DNA of 62,975 nucleotides from Clostridium sp. (GCF_026168755.1 NZ_JAPFDR010000014.1:1-62975); one strand, 5' to 3'. Positions 8,680 to 17,844 are shown, counted from the first letter of the stretch. Notes: generated by a model from the sequence alone, not told the origin. Program-made: numbers and translations.

Positions 8680-9114
8680 TTATTTTTTGTTATTAAGTAT
8701 TTCGGTATATAAAAATTTAGCATATCTTAATAAAGAAGTTTCGAAGAATTCATAATCTAATTTATCCATCAAAGAAAAATCACAATTTAATTCTTTTAAT
8801 ATTAAATGAAAAGCTGATTCTAGATTTAAGTTTTCAGTAATTATATCTAGATGTTCTCTATGAGTTATTTCAGAATAATTATGAGGTCGTTCTTCGTATG
8901 AATTTATATCATAAGTAAGTCCTGTTAGTTCATCTACACTCACATTGAATACTTTAGCTATAGAAAAAATTACGTCTAAGCTAGGACTTGCAGTAGGGGT
9001 TGATTCTAAATGTGAAATATATTGACCGCTTTTACCTATTCTTCTTCCTAATTCTCGTTGACTTATATTATTTATTTTTCTTAATAATTTTATATTTGTA
9101 CTTAAATTATGCAT
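8680..9114 (-). CDS. XRE-family repressor of element 1
   Basis: 144 aa. N-terminal helix-turn-helix (residues 5-60: NNISQRELGRRIGKSGQYIS) and a ~80-residue helical C-terminal part, with no visible peptidase motif. First gene of a leftward operon with int. Its promoter, TTGACA (9174-9179) with CATAAT (9151-9156) on the minus strand at 17-bp spacing, overlaps operator O1, implying autoregulation. Likely the maintenance regulator that keeps the early rightward genes off. Confidence 0.88.
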   Translation of the reverse strand: MHNLSTNIKLLRKINNISQRELGRRIGKSGQYISHLESTPTASPSLDVIFSIAKVFNVSVDELTGLTYDINSYEERPHNYSEITHREHLDIITENLNLESAFHLILKELNCDFSLMDKLDYEFFETSLLRYAKFLYTEILNNKK

Positions 9115-9150
9115 TTTAAATTCACTGACTCCTTTTTACATCATATTTAT

Positions 9151-9250
9151 ATTATGCAATGACAAGTATCATTTGTCAAAAATTAATAAAGTATATATTG
9201 ACAAGTGTTGTTTGTCAATATATACTAAAAATAACAAATGTCATTTGTCA
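9151..9250. promoter_or_regulatory. Divergent genetic switch with three operators
   Basis: Three TGACAA-N7-TTGTCA operators: O1 9160-9178, O2 9199-9217 (both perfect) and O3 9232-9250 (TAACAA left half). The leftward promoter (-35 9174-9179, -10 9151-9156, minus strand) overlaps O1. The rightward promoter TTGACA (9198-9203) / TATACT (9221-9226), spacing 17, overlaps O2. O3 lies between the rightward start and the ribosome site of the next gene. Layout like a temperate phage repressor/Cro switch. Confidence 0.85.
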
Positions 9251-9265
9251 AACAGGAGGGAAAAT

Positions 9266-9478
9266 ATGAGGGTAAAGGAGAAAAGATTAAAAAGAAAGAT
9301 TAAACAAAATGAGTTAGCTAGAAGAGTAGGAGTTTCTCGTGAGTATATAAGACTTATCGAAAAAGGTATAGCTAGGAACCCTAATAATGAATTGATGAAA
9401 AAAATTTCAGATATTTTAGAGTGTAGTATTGAAGAGCTATTTTTTTCGCAAAAGGAGGAAAGAAACAATGATGAATAG
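9266..9478 (+). CDS. Cro-like XRE regulator
   Basis: 70 aa, essentially one HTH domain (NELARRVGVSREYIRLIEKG) and a short acidic tail. First gene of the rightward operon. The ATG at 9266 has AGGAGGG upstream and lies 16 bp after O3. Upstream in-frame codons run through the operator and are not used. Probably acts against the 8680-9114 repressor on the shared operators. Confidence 0.88.
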   Translation: MRVKEKRLKRKIKQNELARRVGVSREYIRLIEKGIARNPNNELMKKISDILECSIEELFFSQKEERNNDE

Positions 9479-9767
9479 TGAAAAAGAAATGTTAACAGTA
9501 CAAGAATTTAGTGAAAAAGCAAATATAACTGTTACTTATGCAAGACAATTATTAAGGGAAAGAAAAATAAATGGAGTAAAAATAGGAAAGTCATGGAGGA
9601 TATATACGGAGGAAGTAAATAAGTATTTAGGGATAGTTGGAGATTCAAAAAGTATGGAAATGCAATTATATATAAAAGAGTTAGAAGCAAAAGTGAAAAA
9701 CTGTGAAATGCAAATTGCAACATTTAGAAACATAGTAGGAACATTAGAAAATATAGTTGGGATGTAG
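9468..9767 (+). CDS. Excisionase-like helix-turn-helix protein
   Basis: About 99 aa. The N-terminal winged HTH of the excisionase/MerR-like type (TVQEFSEKANITVTYARQLL, then GKSWRI) is followed by a C-terminal coiled coil (residues ~60-99). Start at 9468 or 9471 behind AAAGGAGG; it overlaps the previous gene by 11 nt, so translation is coupled. The domain is common in Xis and in DNA-binding accessory proteins. A recombination-direction role is plausible but unproven. Confidence 0.72.
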   Translation: MMNSEKEMLTVQEFSEKANITVTYARQLLRERKINGVKIGKSWRIYTEEVNKYLGIVGDSKSMEMQLYIKELEAKVKNCEMQIATFRNIVGTLENIVGM

Positions 9768-9771
9768 ATTT

Positions 9772-10824
9772 ATGAGTGAAGTAGTTAGTGAAAAATCAAA
9801 GCATGAGGGGAAATATATATTTTTTGGAGCCATAGATAAAACCATAAGAGATATGTTCTTCGAGGATAGGGATAAAGCTGATACATTAATACTAATTATT
9901 TTAAATACTAATTTTCAAGAACAATATAAAGGGTTGGATAACTTACAAAGTTATTTTAGTTACTCTGTATTTGAAAAAGTATTGAATATTAAGAGAACAA
10001 AACTTCAGCGTATCATTAGAGAACTTGAAGATGAAGAATTTATTGATTGGGTAAATAAGTCTAAAAGTAGGCATGAAGCAAGTATTATAGCATTAAATTA
10101 TCAATATGGTAAAGGATATGGTAGAAATTACAGTAAAGAATATGGTAAAAATACTGAAAACACTGGCGTTACAGTAGGAGATAATATTATAAAAAATACA
10201 TTAAAAGATACACTAGACAATACATTATCTAAAAATATATCTAAAAATATATCTATATTAAATAATAAAGAAACGGTTAAAGTAATTAATCTAAATAATG
10301 AGATATTAAATTGCTATAAATACTATATAAATGCAAATATTACTCAGTTTGAATTGGATGAACTAATAAGATTAGGTAGAGAATATGGAGATGATTTTTT
10401 AGAAAGGGCAATAATAGAATTATCAAAAAGACGCATTAAAAGTTTTAAGTATATTATTTCATTATTAGAAGATTGGAGAAGTAAAGGATTTAAAACAATA
10501 GAGGAAGTTGAGATAGCTTTAATTAAGAGGGGAGAAGAAAATAAAAAAAGGAATAAAACCTTAATTAAATCTATTCCAATGAAGAGTAGTAATAGTGATA
10601 TAAATCCTATGTCTTTTAATAATTTTGAAGCACGAGAGTATGATTATGACAAGCTAGAAAAAAGGTTATTAGGATGGGATAAGGAAGTTCCAGAGAATAA
10701 CTATACAAGTAATAATAGCAAAAGGATTAGCAAAGCAAAGTTAAGTTTGAAAAGAATAAAGCAGATAGAAGAGCATGAGAGATTGTTATTAGAAAGTAGT
10801 ATGAATATTGCAAGCAAGAGTTAA
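9772..10824 (+). CDS. DnaD-domain replication protein
   Basis: 350 aa. The N-terminal ~110 residues look like a winged-helix replication initiator domain. A low-complexity Asn/Lys/Ser linker follows (residues ~125-180). The DnaD/DnaB-like domain (FKYIISLLEDWRSKG, then EEVE) lies at about 215-250, with a basic tail. Such proteins load helicase at phage or element origins. The start at 9772, 4 nt after the upstream stop, has a weak ribosome site, so coupling is likely. It implies the excised element can replicate. Confidence 0.78.
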   Translation: MSEVVSEKSKHEGKYIFFGAIDKTIRDMFFEDRDKADTLILIILNTNFQEQYKGLDNLQSYFSYSVFEKVLNIKRTKLQRIIRELEDEEFIDWVNKSKSRHEASIIALNYQYGKGYGRNYSKEYGKNTENTGVTVGDNIIKNTLKDTLDNTLSKNISKNISILNNKETVKVINLNNEILNCYKYYINANITQFELDELIRLGREYGDDFLERAIIELSKRRIKSFKYIISLLEDWRSKGFKTIEEVEIALIKRGEENKKRNKTLIKSIPMKSSNSDINPMSFNNFEAREYDYDKLEKRLLGWDKEVPENNYTSNNSKRISKAKLSLKRIKQIEEHERLLLESSMNIASKS

Positions 10825-10922
10825 TAAAAAATTAGAATGTATATCCCACTTTGAATAAAAATATAACATATATTATTTTTCTAAATTTATAGGGGAATTT
10901 TGCTAGGTGAGTAGGAGGAATA

Positions 10923-11150
10923 ATGTCAAAAGGGAGTTTAGAGAAGATAGAGCAAATAGAAAGTGAAATTATAGAGTATAGAATTATAGAGCCAATTGAA
11001 GAAAGTAAAATAGAAAAGTATATAGAGGTTGAGTTTGATGATTTTTTTGTTGAGGTAGGTTGGTCAGAAATAGAGCCATATTTACCAATTAATAAGTATA
11101 AGTTAGCAACAATAATTTACTTATATCATACGGATGATACTAGTCTATAG
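10923..11150 (+). CDS. Hypothetical acidic protein
   Basis: 75 aa, strongly acidic (many Glu and Ile), not recognised. AGGAGG 6 nt before ATG. Seven bp downstream the ribosome site of the next small gene begins, so these small genes form an operon. Confidence 0.6.
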   Translation: MSKGSLEKIEQIESEIIEYRIIEPIEESKIEKYIEVEFDDFFVEVGWSEIEPYLPINKYKLATIIYLYHTDDTSL

Positions 11151-11166
11151 GTGAGGAGGACTGACT

Positions 11167-11325
11167 ATGAAGAAAGCTTTAGTGAAATTAATAATAGTTT
11201 GTATAGGTGGAATGTATATGGTACAGCCAGGAACAGTTAGTAATTTAAAAGATAAGCTTGGAAAATTCATTGAAAAACCTATTATTCAAATTGAACAAGA
11301 GCTATATAGGTTAATAAATTTTTAA
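11167..11325 (+). CDS. Small membrane protein
   Basis: 52 aa. Reads MKKALVKLIIVCIGGMYMVQ, then a short polar tail ending in LYRLINF. The first ~20 residues are a single membrane segment or uncleaved signal. The ribosome site GAGGAGG is strong (6-nt spacing). It sits between two small genes of the same operon. Function unknown. Confidence 0.6.
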   Translation: MKKALVKLIIVCIGGMYMVQPGTVSNLKDKLGKFIEKPIIQIEQELYRLINF

Positions 11326-11348
11326 GTTATGGTAGGAGATATAGAAAG

Positions 11349-11831
11349 ATGAGTTTGGAAAAGCAAATAGAAGAATTAGAAAAAAAGTCTGATTTAATAC
11401 TTGAAAAGTTTGGATATATAATTCAAAGACAAGATGAACTTGAGAAGATTAATAAAGATATATTAGAGAAGATTAATGAGAAAACGACAAGTTTCTGTGC
11501 TGATTTAACACAAACATTGATATCAGTTATGGATAAGAATATAAAAGATGACATAATAGCTACAATAATAGAAGCAGAATTACGTCTTGAGAGAATGGTT
11601 TTAGATAGAACTAGAAGTGATGAAGTAAGAGATTTTTACAAAGGTGTTTTAATGGCTATAGATAATAAGGAATTACCATCTGTTATAGGTAGAATGGTTG
11701 AAAGTGCATATATAGATAAGGGCATTATAAAAGTTCATTGTTATGATAAAAAGCTATATAAAACACTAAATTATAAATATCTTAAAAAGATAAATGAGTA
11801 TAGTGATTATCAAGTTAGATTTGAAATTTAA
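11349..11831 (+). CDS. Coiled-coil hypothetical protein
   Basis: 160 aa. Residues 1-45 are a long Glu/Lys heptad region (coiled coil); the rest is predicted alpha/beta with no motif I know. Ribosome site TAGGAG. Last gene before the folded ORF-free region, so it may be an accessory to DNA processing there; this is positional inference only. Confidence 0.62.
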   Translation: MSLEKQIEELEKKSDLILEKFGYIIQRQDELEKINKDILEKINEKTTSFCADLTQTLISVMDKNIKDDIIATIIEAELRLERMVLDRTRSDEVRDFYKGVLMAIDNKELPSVIGRMVESAYIDKGIIKVHCYDKKLYKTLNYKYLKKINEYSDYQVRFEI

Positions 11832-12326
11832 ACTTAAGGTATATAGAAGTTATTTGCTTTATAATAACAGAAATATGAAATTCTGATTAAGTCAGCAGTT
11901 CCACATATAGTGTTACATCAAAACTATGCTAGTTATTGAAATAACGATTTTCACACAAAATTGTGTTTCACCGTTGTGTAGGCTTCCGCCCCCACTTATA
12001 TCCATAAGAGGTTCTAGGAACGACCCCAAAAAATTATAAATAATCTCGTTATACTTCGATTACTTATAATTCTTTGGGACCCCTTAGTCGTTCAAGAACA
12101 CTCTAATGGAACGGTGCTAAAACCCTACGGGCTACTTCGTAGATCAGCAAGCTGACTTTTAGACCTTATAAGTGGGGGCGGCAGCCAACTGCATTTTAAA
12201 AAATGCTAACGCATTTTTTGTAATTATGCCTTTGGCATAAGCTAGTATTTTTGAAAAATACTTTTCAAAAATATTTTGTAAGCATATGCCCTTAATGTTC
12301 TAAAGAACATAATTGTAGGACAAGGG
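11832..12326. other. Folded ORF-free region, candidate origin of transfer/replication or structured RNA
   Basis: About 500 bp without ORFs and clearly richer in G+C than the rest of the element. A perfect 15-bp inverted repeat (11986-12000 and 12167-12181, CCGCCCCCACTTATA) encloses a long imperfect hairpin (12011-12099) and two small hairpins (about 12135 and 12145). A train of short palindromes follows at 12190-12310 (for example TTATGCC-TTT-GGCATAA and ATGTTC-TAAA-GAACAT). It stands directly upstream of the replication-relaxation-like gene. oriT, a double-strand origin, or a conserved RNA all fit. Confidence 0.45.
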
Positions 12327-12411
12327 TTCATTAATGAAAAAATTAATATTCTTCAAATTGTATTTATTTCATAGAAACTATTTAGTAGCTATTAATTTTT
12401 CAATGACTAAA
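12327..12411 (+). repeat. Fold-back element, copy 1
   Basis: Diverged copy of 17904-17991; about three quarters of aligned positions agree. Both copies can fold into one hairpin with A- and T-rich arms around a conserved centre TAGAAAC(T/C)ATTTAG. It lies just upstream of the gene at 12432. Confidence 0.5.
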
Positions 12412-12431
12412 CTTTTGAGAGGAGATAAGTA

Positions 12432-12980
12432 ATGGCAAGGGGGAGAAAGTCAACCAAAGTTAAAGTAATGACTAATAGGGATATGAGACTATTAAAGCAA
12501 ATATCTAATACTGGATTATCAACTATAGAACAAGCTAAATCGCATTGTGATTTAAATAGGGATAGACTTGTTAAGCTTGAAAAGTCTGGTTATATAAAAA
12601 TTGAAAAAGCTAATCCTGTTGGGGGGCAAATGATAGAGGTTGTAAGAATTGATACTAAAGGGAAATCCTATTGTCAAAACAATTTAGGCATACAGTATTT
12701 CTACAAGTCAAATTTAAATCAAGTAACTCACGATTTGAAGCTCACAGAAGCTTATTATCAAGTTATGAAACAATATCCTAATGCTATATGGAAAAATGAA
12801 ACGCAAGTATATATTGAAAATAAAGAAATATTGCCTAATGGAGATTGTGTTGATGCAGTAGTTGAGTTAAATGGAGAAAGCTTTGCTATTGAAGTTATAG
12901 GACATAAGTACACACAAGAAACTATTAACAATAAGGTTTCGAATGGAAATATGATTGCAGGAAACACAATTTTGGTATAG
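12432..12980 (+). CDS. Replication-relaxation-like protein
   Basis: 182 aa. The N-terminal winged HTH (residues 15-70: RDMRLLKQISNTGLSTIEQA) is followed by a nuclease-like domain with DCVDAVVELNGESFAIEVIG. The acidic residues are spaced as in PD-(D/E)xK-like replication-relaxation proteins, which act with transfer or rolling-circle functions of Gram-positive elements. It ends soon after this motif, somewhat shorter than family members I know, so a trimmed C-terminus is possible. The start has GAGAGGAG upstream. DNA-nicking activity is inferred. Confidence 0.58.
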   Translation: MARGRKSTKVKVMTNRDMRLLKQISNTGLSTIEQAKSHCDLNRDRLVKLEKSGYIKIEKANPVGGQMIEVVRIDTKGKSYCQNNLGIQYFYKSNLNQVTHDLKLTEAYYQVMKQYPNAIWKNETQVYIENKEILPNGDCVDAVVELNGESFAIEVIGHKYTQETINNKVSNGNMIAGNTILV

Positions 12981-12986
12981 TTTTTG

Positions 12987-12998
12987 GGGCATATGCCC
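12987..12998. repeat. Palindrome GGGCATATGCCC
   Basis: Perfect 12-bp palindrome between two genes. Near copies occur at 12283-12296 and 20636-20649 in the same element, the last forming a terminator stem. Confidence 0.5.
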
Positions 12999-13024
12999 TT
13001 ATTAAAAAGGAGGAATGAATTAAT

Positions 13025-14050
13025 GTGGGGTACAAAATAGAGGTTAGAACAGATATTATTGATCCTCATACATATCTAGAGATTGAATTGAAATATGAAG
13101 AATTGTTAAAAAAGATTAATGAATGCGGGGGCTATGCATTATTTCAGCAAATTTATAAATGGTTTGGAAATAAATCAAAGGGTTTTAGAGAAATAAAAAA
13201 GCTTGAGGAGTTACTTTTGGTAGGAACAGAACAGCTAAATAATAATAAATATGTTTATTTAAAAAGTACAGCTCTAAAGTATTTGAAATATAAATCTTAT
13301 GAATTGGAGCTGAACGAACTTAAAATAAATAGATTATTAAATAAGCCAGGATTTAGACCAATAATGAATAGTGTGTATTCTTTTGAATATCTAATTAGGG
13401 AAAGCCATTATATTAATAGCATATCTTCACTTGAAGCATTTGACTTATTCATATCTATAGCTAGGGAAGTATTTCAAAAAGATAGGTTTTCCAATATTCA
13501 CTTAGGAAAAATTATAAAAGATGAATATGTAGAAAGATTAAAAACTAAGCTTAAAATTTTAGGGGATAGAAATGCTATATTTATTAAAAATTATGAGCCA
13601 TCAAATGAATTTAAAAATTCTAATCTTGAATTTGTATGGTTTGACTTTAATCAAGAAACAGATGAAAACCCAATTTTAAGAGTTTTGAGGTTAATATCTA
13701 AATTTTTAAATAATGTAGGTACTACTGGAAAAAATAATTTGTTGAATTGTTGTAATTTTTCTCTTGAAATAGTTACTTTAAGTGAGGATAGGAAAGTTAT
13801 TTTAAGGGGAATAAGTGATAGAGCTATGGGGGTTATTGATAAAAAGAACTCTCAATATTTAAATAGCAATATTAAAACTAAGGAAAATTTAGTTATTAGT
13901 AATGTTAAGAAAATTGAATATAAGGTATTTAGTGATATTGAGGGATATATCAAAGTTTCCACCAAGGGAGATAGTGAGTTTAATTTTGTTGATGAAACTG
14001 TTGTTAATAGGCTACAAGCTTTAAATGAACACTTAAAAGGAGGGAATTAA
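13025..14050 (+). CDS. Unknown element protein upstream of the transfer ATPase
   Basis: 341 aa, not recognised. GTG start with AAAGGAGG 10 nt upstream; an overlapping ATG two bases earlier is out of frame. Mixed alpha/beta, no signal or membrane segment. It ends exactly where the next gene's TTG begins (14051), so the two are tightly coupled. Stoichiometric coupling with a TraD/VirD4-like ATPase suggests a relaxosome or adaptor role; this is inference from position. Confidence 0.6.
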   Translation: MGYKIEVRTDIIDPHTYLEIELKYEELLKKINECGGYALFQQIYKWFGNKSKGFREIKKLEELLLVGTEQLNNNKYVYLKSTALKYLKYKSYELELNELKINRLLNKPGFRPIMNSVYSFEYLIRESHYINSISSLEAFDLFISIAREVFQKDRFSNIHLGKIIKDEYVERLKTKLKILGDRNAIFIKNYEPSNEFKNSNLEFVWFDFNQETDENPILRVLRLISKFLNNVGTTGKNNLLNCCNFSLEIVTLSEDRKVILRGISDRAMGVIDKKNSQYLNSNIKTKENLVISNVKKIEYKVFSDIEGYIKVSTKGDSEFNFVDETVVNRLQALNEHLKGGN

Positions 14051-15532
14051 TTGAGTGGATTATTAGAAATAATCATAGTTTTAATTATTGGAGGGGTTAT
14101 TTATCAAATGTTCTTTACTACAAAGGATTTAAAAAAATACAATCCTAATGAAAATGTAGCTCCAGAATATGATAAGGATAATTATATAACTCCACCAAAG
14201 GAAAAGGATAGTTATACACCAGAAGCACCACAAGGGAATAAAACACCTTTTGGGGAAACTCTAGTAACTATTGATGAAGAAAAAGAATTATTGAAAAAGA
14301 CCAGTATTTTATTAGGTCAAGATATTAAAGGTTTTGATGATTTTTTTGTTTCACCTAAAGAGTTAAATGCTATGTGTTTAATTGTTGGAGCAACTGGAGC
14401 GGGTAAAACAGAGTGTATAAAAACATTATTAGAATATGCCTTAACAAATAATCACCCTATTATTATTGTTGATGGTAAGGGCGACCCTAAGTTTCCCAAT
14501 GAATATAAAGAGATGTGTGATAGGTATAATAGAAACTTTAAATTGTTCTGTTGTGAAGCTGATAAATCATTACATTACAACCCTTTAAGGCATGGTCAAT
14601 ATACTGAATTAAAAGATAAGTTAATTGATATTTTTGAATGGTCAGAAGAGTATTACAAAAACCAAGCCGAAAGATTTTTACAAGGTGTATTTAGAGTTTT
14701 ATTACTTCCAGAAGCTAAGGAGCTATTGGGGTATGAGGTTATTGATTTACAGATTTTAATTAAGGCTTTCAGTATTGAAGTAATGGAAAATTTAGTACCA
14801 CAACTAGATGGTAAAGCTAATTTTATGTTGCCTATTTTGGCAGAAGCTGATGTAAAAGCAGTTAATGGGTATGCAGGTAGATTAAAGACTGTAGCCGAAA
14901 GTGAATTAGGAGAGTTATTTGTTGATACTCAAGACCCTAATGTAATTGACTTGATGGAAAGCATTGAGAATAATGATATAGTTTTCTTCTCATTAGATAG
15001 TTTGAAGTATTCTGTTTATGCTCAAATGTTGGGTAGATTGATTATAGCAGATTTAAAAACTGTTGCTCCAAGGTTCTCTGGCAAAGATAAGCAAATATAT
15101 ACTGTTTTTGATGAATTTAATGTATTTGCAAGTGAGATAATTGTTAATTTAATTAATAAAACTAGGTCATATGGATTTAGAAATATTATGGGAACTCAAG
15201 AATTAGCAGATATGATTATAAATGGTGATGAAAAGTTATTACGTCAAATATGGGGTAATACAAATGTTAAGATTGCTTTAAGGCAAGATGTATCGGCATC
15301 ACAAGAGGAATTATCAAAAGGTGTAGGTACTCAAGATTTATATAAAACAACAATTACTAAAGGTAAGTCTGGAGAAAACCAACAAATGAGTGATAGTTTA
15401 AGTGCTACTCTTGAAGAAGAACTTTATTACAAGGCTAGGGATTTTGGAGAGCTTACGATTGGGGAAGCTATAGTATTTATAAAAGTACCTAAGTTTAGAC
15501 ACGCAAGGATAAAAATTAGGATGGTGAGTTAA
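14051..15532 (+). CDS. TraD/VirD4-like conjugation ATPase
   Basis: 493 aa, TTG start behind AAAGGAGGG. One N-terminal membrane segment (residues 5-23), a Pro-rich linker (30-75) and a RecA-like motor. Walker A is GATGAGKTE (about 115-123), then IIIVDGKGDP; Walker B is YTVFDEFNVFA, then MGTQELAD, the coupling-protein Q motif. Such proteins bring the relaxase-DNA complex to a secretion channel or pump DNA. It has a single membrane helix, fewer than VirD4, closer to the TraD C-terminal family. Operon with its neighbours on both sides. Confidence 0.8.
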   Translation: MSGLLEIIIVLIIGGVIYQMFFTTKDLKKYNPNENVAPEYDKDNYITPPKEKDSYTPEAPQGNKTPFGETLVTIDEEKELLKKTSILLGQDIKGFDDFFVSPKELNAMCLIVGATGAGKTECIKTLLEYALTNNHPIIIVDGKGDPKFPNEYKEMCDRYNRNFKLFCCEADKSLHYNPLRHGQYTELKDKLIDIFEWSEEYYKNQAERFLQGVFRVLLLPEAKELLGYEVIDLQILIKAFSIEVMENLVPQLDGKANFMLPILAEADVKAVNGYAGRLKTVAESELGELFVDTQDPNVIDLMESIENNDIVFFSLDSLKYSVYAQMLGRLIIADLKTVAPRFSGKDKQIYTVFDEFNVFASEIIVNLINKTRSYGFRNIMGTQELADMIINGDEKLLRQIWGNTNVKIALRQDVSASQEELSKGVGTQDLYKTTITKGKSGENQQMSDSLSATLEEELYYKARDFGELTIGEAIVFIKVPKFRHARIKIRMVS

Positions 15533-15533
15533 T

Positions 15534-16622
15534 ATGTTTTTAATACCGATATTTAATATCTTATTTAATATATTTTTTATAGGAATATTTGAGTTTATGA
15601 TTTCTTGTTTTCTTCCTAGTGGATTACTACCATTTAATCATTTAATAAGAACTTTAATACTTTATATGATTATAATTTTTGGAATGTACACAGGGTTTGG
15701 ACAAATGTGTGTAGCCTTTTTTGCAAGAGGTAGGAATACCATTGGTAGAGAGGAAAAAATATTACAACCTATCATAGAACAATTAAAAGATAGAACAGAT
15801 ATTAGAGGTTATTCAGCACCAGTTAAAGTACAATTTATTATTTTAGAAGCTTTAAATAATATATCAGGTAAGAAAATTAAGAGGTTGAATAAAAGAGTTA
15901 ATCGTATGAAGTATGAGTATTTTACTGGTACAGTTAAGATATTTACTTTTGATAGTCTTGATATAGAAACTAATTCTTATGGAAATTCAATTTTTATAAG
16001 TAAAGGAGCTTTGGATACTTTACCAACGAATGAATTAAGAGCAGTTATTTATAATGAATTTGCACAAATAAAAACTAATGTAGCTAATATGAGGTTGTTA
16101 CACGATGGAAATATACTTTTAGGTCGTGCAAGTGCAATAATATCATTGATTTTAAGTCCTTTTGCTTTAACTGTAGGTATATTTAGTAGTGCTATTTTTA
16201 CTTCATTTAGTGGTAGTTATGGTTCAAATTTTGCAGATGTTTTTGGGAATATAGGGACGATAATTACTTATTCTTTATTCTGTATTATAAGGCTTGTACT
16301 TTGGTTTATAACTAAAAAATATACCAATACTGCTTATATGTTGTTTGAAAGAAAAATATTTATAAAGGCTGATAGGGCTACACATAAGGCTGGGTTTTCA
16401 AGTGATTTATTAAGTTACTTAGAAAAGTTATATGTATTTAAATTAGGTGATAAAGAAGTTTCAAGTTTATTTGTTGAATTAAGACCACTTGTTGCTTATA
16501 GAATAAATTATTTTGATAATGTACTAGGTAAAAATAAGGAGCTTTCAGCAGATAATTATGCTTGGTCATCTAACTATATGGAAAGAGTTCAAACAGTAAA
16601 TAATAATAAAAATATTTCATAA
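15534..16622 (+). CDS. M48-like membrane protein with degenerate active site
   Basis: 362 aa, four or more membrane segments: two at residues 1-60, two around 205-265. Between them is an HtpX/M48-like domain: FISKGALDTLPTNELRAVIY corresponds to the strand and helix before the metal site. The expected HExxH is replaced by NEFAQ, losing both zinc-binding His. The later ERKIFIKADRA block still matches the family's E..AD segment. So it is probably an inactive pseudo-peptidase kept for a structural role in the membrane. It begins 2 nt after the ATPase gene; same operon. Confidence 0.62.
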   Translation: MFLIPIFNILFNIFFIGIFEFMISCFLPSGLLPFNHLIRTLILYMIIIFGMYTGFGQMCVAFFARGRNTIGREEKILQPIIEQLKDRTDIRGYSAPVKVQFIILEALNNISGKKIKRLNKRVNRMKYEYFTGTVKIFTFDSLDIETNSYGNSIFISKGALDTLPTNELRAVIYNEFAQIKTNVANMRLLHDGNILLGRASAIISLILSPFALTVGIFSSAIFTSFSGSYGSNFADVFGNIGTIITYSLFCIIRLVLWFITKKYTNTAYMLFERKIFIKADRATHKAGFSSDLLSYLEKLYVFKLGDKEVSSLFVELRPLVAYRINYFDNVLGKNKELSADNYAWSSNYMERVQTVNNNKNIS

Positions 16623-16638
16623 CAAAGGAGGGAGTTAG

Positions 16639-17844
16639 ATGTATTGTCAACGTTGCAATATAAATACTGAAGATAAATTTTGTGAGAATTGTGGGGGAGC
16701 AACAGTTTCAACAAAGGAAGCTCCAAAGCAAGAGGAACATAAAGAGGAATTTAACAGAGAAGATTTTAAAATGAATTTACCGAAGTTTTCAAAGAAAAAA
16801 ATTATTTTTTTAGTTACTGGAGCTTTATTGTTAGTTGTAGGGATTGGGGGATATAGCTCAATTCAAAGTAAGAATACACCGAAAAGTACAGTTGAAAAAT
16901 ATTTCAATTATCTAGCTGATGGTAATTATAGTAGTGCTTATAAAATGCTAGAGGGAACAGATGATAAGTTTTTAAGTGAAGATTTATTTAAAAAGTCAAT
17001 GGAGCAAACAGATTTCAAAGATTTCAAAATAGAAGAGTTTACGCCAGAACAATATAAGATGGTTTATTATGACCCGAATAATTCAACTAATTTTGATATT
17101 ACTAATTCATCAAATGTATTTTCAGTAAATATCGGGTTAAAGTCTTATCCTATTAATGTTTTAAAAGATGGTAAGAAGTTATTGTTCTTTGATGATTATA
17201 AGATTGATGTTAAGGGTTTTACTACTAAATGGTTAGTTACTGCACCTAAGGGAGCAAAGGTTGATATAGAGGGTATAGAGCCTAATAAAAGCAGTCAACC
17301 AGTAGGGAATATAGTTACTTTTAATGATAATTATAATCCTATGTTAGAGGGGTATGAGCTTTCAATATTTAGTGGAAACTTTAATATAAATTCTGAAATG
17401 GAGGGAGGAGAAAAAGTAAGTTTAACTGATGTACAAGCAGGCAGTAAAATGGATATAAAATTTGAACCAAGTAAAGAATTAATAACAGAGCTTGAGGGGA
17501 ATACAAAGAAATTCTTAGAGTTATATTATTCAAATTCTACAGAGGACAAGTATTCAGATGTAGTTTTAAAAGGTAGTGGAGTATTAGAGAAAATCAATCA
17601 ATTAAATACTTTTTCAAGTAACAAGATTACTAATAAGATTACTACAGTAGAGATTACAGAAAAAAAGCTTGAGGATATGGAGCATGCAACAATTACTGTT
17701 AAGGGTACTGTTCAATATGAAGATAGTTCTTTAGTTGAGTTTGGAATGAATAAGTTATCTGGTACAAAAGACTTGCTTACAGAAATTAGATTTAAAAAAG
17801 ATAATGGGAAATGGTTAATAGTCGAAACTGGATATTTAAATTAA
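16639..17844 (+). CDS. TcaA/YvbJ-like zinc-ribbon membrane protein
   Basis: 401 aa. N-terminal zinc ribbon (CQRC then CENC, residues 3-20), charged linker, one membrane helix (residues 53-72) and a large outside part with repeated beta-rich domains. One is a TcaA second-domain-like module, and the C-terminal ~120 residues look NTF2-like. This architecture matches TcaA/YvbJ, linked to envelope stress and glycopeptide sensitivity. On this element it may modify the donor surface or form part of transfer machinery. Strong ribosome site; last gene before a terminator. Confidence 0.7.
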   Translation: MYCQRCNINTEDKFCENCGGATVSTKEAPKQEEHKEEFNREDFKMNLPKFSKKKIIFLVTGALLLVVGIGGYSSIQSKNTPKSTVEKYFNYLADGNYSSAYKMLEGTDDKFLSEDLFKKSMEQTDFKDFKIEEFTPEQYKMVYYDPNNSTNFDITNSSNVFSVNIGLKSYPINVLKDGKKLLFFDDYKIDVKGFTTKWLVTAPKGAKVDIEGIEPNKSSQPVGNIVTFNDNYNPMLEGYELSIFSGNFNINSEMEGGEKVSLTDVQAGSKMDIKFEPSKELITELEGNTKKFLELYYSNSTEDKYSDVVLKGSGVLEKINQLNTFSSNKITNKITTVEITEKKLEDMEHATITVKGTVQYEDSSLVEFGMNKLSGTKDLLTEIRFKKDNGKWLIVETGYLN

